Part shown: in pieces, positions 58,040 through 64,000 of the stretch | Layout: each line of letters starts with the position of its first letter | Position numbering within the stretch: position 1 is the stretch's first letter | Source of the DNA: JBBDYG01 sp040901765 | GTDB taxonomy: Bacteria; Planctomycetota; Planctomycetia; Pirellulales; Lacipirellulaceae | DNA length: 64,000 bases | Direction of reading: 5' to 3' | Assembly: GCA_040901765.1 (NCBI GenBank) | Contig: JBBDYG010000040.1 | Span: 248,001-312,000 of the forward strand | Made by a program: the position numbers and the translations under genes | The notes under the pieces: model-generated | The model's database searches: none | Seen by the model: the letters and a program-made list of their open reading frames with translations, nothing else | Told to the model about the DNA's origin: nothing

Positions 58040-59080
58040 ATGGAACTTGCCATTCACGAATTCAATCTGCCGCTTCGCTATGTATTCCGCATTGCCCGCG
58101 GCGAGACGAGCGTTCAACAGACACTGATTGTCGAGTTGTCCGCCGACGGACACATAGGCTATGGCGAAGCGACTGCGAACGACTATTACGGCATGTCGTT
58201 CGACCGGATGGCGAGTGCGCTCGAACAGTTAAGACCGCTGCTGGCCGATTACGACCTATCCGATCCGACGGATTTATGGGCGAAGGCCGCCGCGGAAATC
58301 GGCGACTGTTCCTTCGCGTTATGCGCACTCGACCAGGCCGCCCACGACCTGTGGGGCAAGCTCCGCGGGCAGCCCGTGTATCGCCTGTGGGGCCTTGAGC
58401 CGGGCGGGCCGCCGTCGAACTTCACCATCGGCATCGACTCGATCGACGGCATGGTCGCCAAGCTAAAAGAAATGCCCGGTTGGCCGGTCTATAAGATTAA
58501 GCTCGGTACCCCCGAAGATCTCGCGATTGTCCGGGCGCTTCGCGAGCATACAAACGCCACGTTCCGCGTCGATGCGAACTGCGGTTGGGGTGTTGAGGAG
58601 ACGATTCGCAATTCACGCGAGCTGGCTGATCTGAACGTCGAGTTCATCGAGCAGCCATTGCCCGCGGGCGAATGGGACGGCATCCGCCGCGTTTACAAAG
58701 GCACCGCCCTGCCAATTATTGCCGACGAGAGCTGCATCGTCGAAACAGATGTCGACAGGTGCCAGGGCCATTTTCACGGCATCAACATCAAGCTCACGAA
58801 GTGCGGCGGACTCACGCCTGCACGGCGGATGATCGCCCGCGCCAGGCAGCTTGGCATGAAGGTCATGGTCGGCTGCATGACGGAATCGACGGTCGGCATT
58901 TCCGCCATCGCCCAGCTCTTGCCGCTCCTCGATTACGTGGACATGGATGGGGCAACGCTGCTGGCCCGCGACATCGCTACCGGCGTGCAGGTTGACCGTG
59001 GTTGTTGTATTTACCCCAAAGAAAACGGCACCGGCGTCGAGCTTATTGCCACGCCTGCCGACGGAGTTCTTGCGTCATGA
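58040..59080 (+). CDS. Dipeptide epimerase / DgcA-like enolase superfamily enzyme
   Basis: A 346-residue enolase-superfamily protein with muconate-lactonising subgroup features. VYKIKLGTPEDL holds the KxK acid/base, VDANCGWG, EFIEQPL and IADESCI carry the three metal ligands (D, E, D), and GINIKLTKCGGLTPARRMI has the second catalytic Lys. MTESTVGISAIAQLLP and YVDMDGATLLARDI fit L-Ala-D/L-Glu epimerases. It probably epimerises L-Ala-D-Glu from murein stems, or N-acetyl-D-Glu if it acts with the DUF1611 neighbour as DgcA does. ATG 58040 is preferred to GTG 58025. The stop overlaps the start of the next gene as ATGA. Confidence 0.9.
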   Translation: MELAIHEFNLPLRYVFRIARGETSVQQTLIVELSADGHIGYGEATANDYYGMSFDRMASALEQLRPLLADYDLSDPTDLWAKAAAEIGDCSFALCALDQAAHDLWGKLRGQPVYRLWGLEPGGPPSNFTIGIDSIDGMVAKLKEMPGWPVYKIKLGTPEDLAIVRALREHTNATFRVDANCGWGVEETIRNSRELADLNVEFIEQPLPAGEWDGIRRVYKGTALPIIADESCIVETDVDRCQGHFHGINIKLTKCGGLTPARRMIARARQLGMKVMVGCMTESTVGISAIAQLLPLLDYVDMDGATLLARDIATGVQVDRGCCIYPKENGTGVELIATPADGVLAS

Positions 59081-61110
59081 TCCGAATTGTATTGGTTGCA
59101 TTCGCCCTAGTTCTGTCATATGGCGGCGCGCCGTGTTCCGCGGCGGAGACTTCGACTGACGAGCTGGCGAAGCAACTCCAGCCGCTCATTGACGCCCACC
59201 AAGGCAAGGTCGCGGTCGCGATCAAGCACCTGAAGACAAACGAGGAGTGGAACCATCAGGCCGACGAGCCGATGCCCACGGCGAGCCTTATCAAGCTGCC
59301 GCTGATGGTCGCTGCCTACCAAGCTGCCGCGGACAAGAAAATCGATCTCGACAGCATGGTCACGTTGGAAGCGGATGACAAAGTCCCCGGTTCCGGCATT
59401 CTAACCACTCACTTCTCGACGGGTACGAAGCTGCCGCTCCGCGACGCCGTGCGGCTGATGATTGCTTACTCCGACAACACCGCCACCAATCTTGTCGCCG
59501 AACAGACGGGACTCGACGCGACGGCCAAACTCATGGAATCGCTCGAGCTTCCTGAAACGAAGCTGCATTCCTTCGTGTTCAAGCGCGACACGTCGATTTT
59601 TCCCGAGCGTAGCGAGAAGTTCGGCCTCGGCAGCACGACGGCGAGCGAGATGATTCGCCTGCTGCAGATGCTTCACGAGAAAGAGCTTGTGTCGCCGGAG
59701 GCCTGCGACGAGATGCTCGCGCATCTTTACACGTGCGAAGAGCGCCAGAAACTGGCTCGCTTCCTTCCGGAGGGGACGCGCCTGGCACACAAGTCTGGCT
59801 CTGTCAACGAGGTCCGCTGCGAAGCCGGGATTATCGATTCGCCGAGCGGGCCGATCGCCGTGTGCGTGCTGACCGCAGACAATGCCGACCAGAGTTGGGG
59901 CAAAGAAAACGCAGCGGAAATCCTATGCGGCAAAATCGCGGAAGTTGCTTATTCTCACTTCCAAACCGGCGAAGACGCCCAAGTCGCGAACGACGCTTCC
60001 GCTCCGCTGGCGATTGGTGCCAGCGGTCCGCTGGTCGTCGCCCTGCAGCGGACGCTTAACGCCCGCCTCGATCCTTCGCCCGAGCTAGGCGTGGATGGCG
60101 ACTTTGGTCCCGCCACCGAGAGTGCGGTAGTTCGTTTCCAGGAGGCACACAAAATCGCAAAGTCGGGTGAAGTCGGACCCGAAATGTGGAAGACGCTGGG
60201 GACGATCGTCACCGAAGACGAACCTGTGGCAGCCCCCGAAGTCGTCAACGCGGAAAACCTCGAACGAAAACCGCTCGATTCGCTCGACGGCCCCCCATTT
60301 GTTACATGTAAGGGCTGGGCGATTGCCGACGGAAAAACCGGCAAGCTGCTGTGGGGTGAAAACGCCGACAAAAAGCTCGACCCGGCCAGCACCACCAAGA
60401 TCATGACCGGCTATCTCGTCGCACTGCTTGCCGAGCGCGATCCGAGCGTTCTGGCAGAGAAAATCACTTTCTCGAAGCGTGCGGATGATACGATTGGCTC
60501 CACCGCCGACGTCCGCGCCGGCGAAGTTGTTACCGTCGAGGAACTACTTTACGGGTTGATGTTGCCGTCCGGCAACGATGCTTCGGTAGCCTTCGGCGAG
60601 CATTTCGGCTACCGCCTCGTGGAAGAGATCCCAAACGCCGAACGGAAGCGCGATTCGCTCGATAATTTCATCACGGCGATGAACCACAAAGCCAAGGAGT
60701 TGGGCCTCGAGGAGACTGCGTACGAGAATACGCACGGTCTGACGACGCCGATCCACAAGACCAGTCCGAGGAACCTGCTCACCCTCGCGTGGAACGCCAT
60801 GCAAGTGCCGGCTTTCAGTCGTTGCACAAGTACCCGGCAACGCGGGTGCCAAGTGACTTCAGCTGCCGGTTATACGCGTAACGTGTTGTGGAAGAACACG
60901 AACCAGTTGCTCTCCACCGAGGGTTACGACGGCGTGAAGACGGGCACCACCGACGCCGCCGGGGCGTGCCTCGTTTCGCGCGGCAACCGCGGCGATCGGC
61001 AGTTGATGCTCGTCGTGCTCGGTTCGGTCGCTTCCGACGCCCGCTACACCGATAGCCGCAACCTCTACCGTTGGGCCTGGCAGCAGCTTGACGCGAAGCC
61101 GACACCGTAG
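59077..61110 (+). CDS. Class A beta-lactamase-like, PG-binding and S11 D,D-carboxypeptidase fusion
   Basis: A 677-residue exported protein with three domains. Residues ~22-300 are a class A beta-lactamase-like serine hydrolase: SxxK as ASLIK (~68), SDN as AYSDNTATNLV (~131) and KSG as LAHKSGSVNE (~238). Residues ~310-380 are a peptidoglycan-binding domain (VDGDFGPATESAVVRFQEAH). Residues ~400-675 are an S11 D-Ala-D-Ala carboxypeptidase: DPASTTKIMTGYL (SxxK), LPSGNDASVAF (SxN) and VKTGTTDAAGACLVSR (KTG). Both hydrolase sites look intact. The signal peptide is LVAFALVLSYGGAPCSA. It is coupled by ATGA overlap to the epimerase gene. It probably trims stem peptides outside the membrane. The arrangement is uncommon. 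Confidence 0.92.
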   Translation: MIRIVLVAFALVLSYGGAPCSAAETSTDELAKQLQPLIDAHQGKVAVAIKHLKTNEEWNHQADEPMPTASLIKLPLMVAAYQAAADKKIDLDSMVTLEADDKVPGSGILTTHFSTGTKLPLRDAVRLMIAYSDNTATNLVAEQTGLDATAKLMESLELPETKLHSFVFKRDTSIFPERSEKFGLGSTTASEMIRLLQMLHEKELVSPEACDEMLAHLYTCEERQKLARFLPEGTRLAHKSGSVNEVRCEAGIIDSPSGPIAVCVLTADNADQSWGKENAAEILCGKIAEVAYSHFQTGEDAQVANDASAPLAIGASGPLVVALQRTLNARLDPSPELGVDGDFGPATESAVVRFQEAHKIAKSGEVGPEMWKTLGTIVTEDEPVAAPEVVNAENLERKPLDSLDGPPFVTCKGWAIADGKTGKLLWGENADKKLDPASTTKIMTGYLVALLAERDPSVLAEKITFSKRADDTIGSTADVRAGEVVTVEELLYGLMLPSGNDASVAFGEHFGYRLVEEIPNAERKRDSLDNFITAMNHKAKELGLEETAYENTHGLTTPIHKTSPRNLLTLAWNAMQVPAFSRCTSTRQRGCQVTSAAGYTRNVLWKNTNQLLSTEGYDGVKTGTTDAAGACLVSRGNRGDRQLMLVVLGSVASDARYTDSRNLYRWAWQQLDAKPTP

Positions 61111-61131
61111 AATTGAGTGGAGATTTCTTCG

Positions 61132-62367
61132 ATGAATTTCTTGCAACGTAGATTCCGCCTTTCGACGGCAGTCGCGCAGTTCGTGTTGCTGGTCCTATTC
61201 GCAACTTGTGCCGTTGCGGATGAACGTCCCCCTATCGTGCTGACAGACGAAGCCCAGAAACTGCACGGGTCATCGCTCGTGGTCGATGGCCACAACGATT
61301 TGCCGTGGGAAATCCGCGACCAAGGCTCGGCGTCGTTCACCAAACTCGACATCTCCCAACCGCAACACAAGCTTCACACGGACATTCCCCGGCTGCGCAA
61401 GGGCGGCGTCGGCGCGCAATTTTGGTCCGTCTGGGTGCCGCCGTACACGGCCGACGACGGAACGGCGCTCGCGATGACGCTTGAACAGATCGAGCTGGTC
61501 AAGGTGATGATCGCCCGTTACCCCGAGACATTTGAGCTGGCACTAACTCCCGAGGACGTCAAGCGCATCTACGGTGAAGGTAAAATTGCCTCAATGATCG
61601 GCGTCGAAGGGGGGCACTGCATCGAGAATTCCATCGGCGTGCTGCGGCAGTTGTTTAACCTCGGCGCCCGCTACATGACGCTTACTCACAACGACTCGCT
61701 CGACTGGGCCGACTCGGGCACCGACAAACCCAAGGTCGGCGGCCTCAACGACTTTGGCCGAGAGGTCGTCCGCGAGATGAATCGGCTGGGGATGCTGGTG
61801 GATATTTCGCACGTTTCGGAGAAGACGATGCAAGACACTCTCGATGTCACATCCGCACCGGTGATATTCTCGCATTCTTCCGCGCGAACCATTGCCGACC
61901 ACCCCCGCAACGTGCCCGATGCGATCCTCCAGCAATTGCCCGAAAACGGCGGCGTGGTGATGGTGAACTACTACTCAATTTTCGTGGTGCCGGCCGCCGC
62001 CGAGCGCGGTCGGCAACAACTGAAGTTCGAATCGGAACTGAAGAAGCAAGGGCTTTCCGGTGCCGAGCGCCGCACCGAAGTCGAGCGGTGGAGGCTGCAA
62101 AACCCCGCCCCCGCAGGTACGATCCACGACGTACTCGATCATATCGACCATATCGCCAAAGTGGCTGGCGTGGATCACGTGGGGATCGGCTCCGATTACG
62201 ATGGCGTTACTTTGCTGCCCGTCCAGCTGGAGGACGTTTCAACCTATCCCTACATCACGCAGGGCCTGCTCGACCGCGGCTACTCCGCCGACGACATCCG
62301 CAAAATCCTCGGCGGAAACGTGATGCGGGTGTGGAGTGAAGCGCATAAAGCCGCGGCCCGGGGGGGG
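61132..62367 (+). CDS. Membrane dipeptidase (peptidase M19), 3' end in assembly gap
   Basis: About 412 codons visible. After a signal segment (VAQFVLLVLFATCAVA), the renal dipeptidase blocks are present: VVDGHNDLPWEIRDQG (HxD zinc ligands), MIGVEGGHCIENSIGVLRQL, YMTLTHNDSLDWADSGTDKP, LVDISHVSEKTMQDTLDV, VIFSHSSARTIADHPRNVPD and HVGIGSDYDGV. The active-site E, H and D are in place. The protein ends near ILGGNVMRVWSEAHKAAARG, where families normally end within a few residues, but the stop is lost in the 10-N gap. It should hydrolyse dipeptides, including L-/D- forms from murein stems. ATG 61132 is preferred to GTG/ATG upstream. It converges with the gamma-glutamyltranspeptidase gene. Confidence 0.9.
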
Positions 62368-62377
62368 NNNNNNNNNN
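62368..62377. other. Assembly gap (10 N) after G-run
   Basis: Ten Ns preceded by a run of eight G. Flanks form an inverted repeat: ATAAAGCCGCGGCC (62345-62358) and GGTCGCGGCTTTAT (62404-62417). The gap sits in the loop of this hairpin, like the gap at 46 kb. Confidence 0.9.
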
Positions 62378-62422
62378 AGTGCCGCATCGCACGCGCGACC
62401 ACCGGTCGCGGCTTTATGACCG

Positions 62423-64000
62423 TCACAACCCCGCCGCCTTGCCGGGCACTCGCGGGTCGTGGACTCCGAGAAAAAAGCGCTCTTCGGGCAGCCAGCGGAT
62501 CGCTTGCGTCACGCCGCCGGCGTCAAGCTCTTCCAGTTTGTGCCCGCGATCGAGCAGCCCGGACCTCACGTCGGCGTCGAGCTTCGCCTCGATAAACAGT
62601 TGATCGGGCCGCCACTGGTGGTGAATTCGTGGCTGGGCCACGGCTTCATGCAGCGGCATCTCGAAGTCGATCTGCCGGACGATTGCCAGCAGCGCCTGGG
62701 TGATTATCTTTGGGCCACCGGCCGCGCCGACGGTGAAGATCGGAACGCCATCCTTGAGCACAATCGTTGGCGACATGCTCGACAGCGGGCGCTTGCCCGG
62801 CGCAATTGCGTTGTTTTCCGCGCCGATTAGCTTGTAGGCGTTCGGCATGCCGGGCTGGGCGGAGAAATCGTCCATCTCGTTGTTCAGCACCACACCGGTA
62901 CCCGGCACGATTACCTTCGAGCCGAAGGTCGTGTTCACGGTGGCGGTGATGGCGACCCACGTTCCGTCGGCGTCGGCGGCCGAAATGTGCGTGGTGTGTT
63001 TGCCAAAGCTGTTGTCTTGCCAGCCGGGCGGCTGGCCGTGACTTTCCACGGTAATCGCCCGGTCGAGTTGAATCTTGCTCGCAAGTTCGCGCGCATATTT
63101 TTTATCGAGCAGGCCGCGCGGCACCGGCACAAAATCCGCATCGCCCAGCCAATAGGCACGATCGGCAAACGCCAGCTTCATCGCCTCGGCGACGACGTGT
63201 TGCGCCGACGCCGGCTCTTCGCTGTAAAGCTTCCCGAGGTCGAAGTTCTCCAGTATGTTTAGTATCTGCGCGACATGCAGGCCGCCCGAGCTAGGGGGCG
63301 GAAAGCCAACGATCGTATAGCCTCGATAGGTCGAAATAATCGGCTCGCGGCGTTTGGCTTCGTAGCCCGCGAAATCCTCAGCCGTCAGGATGCCGCCGTT
63401 GGATTGCATCCAATCCCCAATCTCTTGGGCGAACTGTCCGCGATAAAACCAAGGCGCTCCCTCCTCCGCAGTCTTCCGATAAGTGTTCGCCAAGTCGCTC
63501 TGTATTAACCGATGCCCCTGTTTCCACGGCTTGCCATTGGCGTCGAGATACACTGCCCGCGACGCCGGAAAACGCGCTAGGCTCTTCGCGGTGCTCTTAA
63601 TGTTGCGGGCCAGCATCCGGTCGACCTTGAACCCCTTCTCCGCCAACTCGGCTGCCGGCAGCAGAGCGTCGCCCAGCGACTTCTTGCCGGCAAGTTCCAG
63701 CGCCAGGCTGTACGCCGCGACCGCCCCGGGCGTGGCAATCGCCAGCGGTCCCGTGCGGCTCAACTCGGGGTCGGCTTTCCCGTCGCGTAGGTACATGTCT
63801 CGCGAGGCGGCGCCCGGGGCCATTTCGCGGCCATCGATCGCCAGAATAGTGCCGTCGGGCTGACGGATCAGCACAAAACATCCGCCCCCCAATCCGGAGT
63901 TATAGCCATCGACCACTCCCAGGGTCACCGCGGCTGCGATGGCCGCATCGACCGCGTTCCCGCCGCCTTGAAACGCCGCGATGCCCGCATCGGTCGCGAT
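62423..64000 (-). CDS. Gamma-glutamyltranspeptidase (partial, 5' end beyond window)
   Basis: An open frame runs to the right edge, giving 525 visible codons. NAVDAAIAAAVTLGVVDGYN and SGLGGGCFVLIRQPDG are the N-terminal GGT blocks, FPPPSSGGLHVAQILNILEN the central one, and KHTTHISAADADGTWVAITA contains the autoprocessing Thr that begins the small subunit. VVLNNEMDDFS, SSMSPTIVLKDG and VGAAGGPKIITQALL follow. GGT hydrolyses or transfers gamma-glutamyl groups in the periplasm. Stem peptides of murein contain gamma-D-Glu linkages, and the neighbours are murein enzymes, so it may take part in stem recycling. Glutathione is the usual substrate. The start and signal peptide lie beyond 64000. Confidence 0.93.
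   Translation of the reverse strand: MATDAGIAAFQGGGNAVDAAIAAAVTLGVVDGYNSGLGGGCFVLIRQPDGTILAIDGREMAPGAASRDMYLRDGKADPELSRTGPLAIATPGAVAAYSLALELAGKKSLGDALLPAAELAEKGFKVDRMLARNIKSTAKSLARFPASRAVYLDANGKPWKQGHRLIQSDLANTYRKTAEEGAPWFYRGQFAQEIGDWMQSNGGILTAEDFAGYEAKRREPIISTYRGYTIVGFPPPSSGGLHVAQILNILENFDLGKLYSEEPASAQHVVAEAMKLAFADRAYWLGDADFVPVPRGLLDKKYARELASKIQLDRAITVESHGQPPGWQDNSFGKHTTHISAADADGTWVAITATVNTTFGSKVIVPGTGVVLNNEMDDFSAQPGMPNAYKLIGAENNAIAPGKRPLSSMSPTIVLKDGVPIFTVGAAGGPKIITQALLAIVRQIDFEMPLHEAVAQPRIHHQWRPDQLFIEAKLDADVRSGLLDRGHKLEELDAGGVTQAIRWLPEERFFLGVHDPRVPGKAAGL

Noticed and set aside
60820..60870. Frameshift in the S11 domain around SRCTSTRQRGCQVTS
   Set aside because: The alternative frame does not continue the domain, while the observed frame rejoins SAAGYTRNVLWKNTNQLL as expected for the family.
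62378..62595. Continuation of the M19 dipeptidase frame after the gap
   Set aside because: The post-gap frame is antisense to the GGT gene and lacks dipeptidase features. The frame across Ns is arbitrary.

Overview
The window looks like a planctomycete chromosome of the Pirellulales type, from a draft or metagenome assembly. Lineage markers are a paired DUF1587/1592/1588/1585 c-type cytochrome and DUF1552 protein, three DUF1559 pilin-like proteins, several PEP-CTERM and dockerin-repeat exoproteins, a LEPR-XLL secreted protein, and a fused beta-helix/diheme cytochrome. Two 10-N gaps (46128-46137, 62368-62377) mark scaffold joins. All functions are read from the sequence by motif and family recognition; no search was run.

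Layout. 1-6.4 kb: the end of a sulfatase, then a lipid-catabolic set (HSDL2-like SDR; acyl-CoA dehydrogenase of ACAD10/11 type; SDR; histidine phosphatase; APH-type kinase; SDR with a damaged 5' end). The kinase, dehydrogenase and SDRs resemble a split ACAD10/11 or Lva-type 4-hydroxyacyl-CoA pathway. 6.4-12.1 kb: the large cytochrome and DUF1552 pair, followed directly by a 63-bp relic of a second SDR. 12.2-17.7 kb: TPM protein, LemA, small membrane proteins, and the beta-helix/cytochrome fusion. 18.2-21.2 kb: an IS256-family element and an AT-rich patch with a DUF3883-like nuclease and Vsr, then tRNA-Phe(GAA). 22.1-32.9 kb: large secreted proteins, including an amidase-like LEPR-XLL protein, three PEP-CTERM proteins and a DUF1559 protein. 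33.5-42 kb: a murein sugar salvage locus (beta-lactamase/NamZ fusion, sodium symporter, MurQ, sugar kinase, AnmK, XylR-type regulator). 42-51 kb: a GxxExxY cassette, more PEP-CTERM and DUF1559 proteins with small lipoproteins, and a GHL10-like hydrolase. 51.3-64 kb: a second murein locus (AmpG-like transporter, NagZ, NagB-PIG-L fusion, DUF1611 protein, dipeptide epimerase, beta-lactamase/PG-binding/S11 fusion, M19 dipeptidase, gamma-glutamyltranspeptidase).

Together the two murein loci could release, import and break down both the sugars and the peptide stems of peptidoglycan.

The most unusual signal is between the genes. Many gaps carry long, imperfect inverted repeats of several families. 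One family (CCACGGAG arms) flanks an intact GxxExxY gene at 42 kb and also flanks a stub at 4.3 kb that keeps only the last ~25 codons of such a gene. This is the pattern expected of a mobile cassette and its internally deleted derivative. Several real genes take their stop codons from inside such repeats, and one DUF1559 gene carries a repeat in frame inside its leader.
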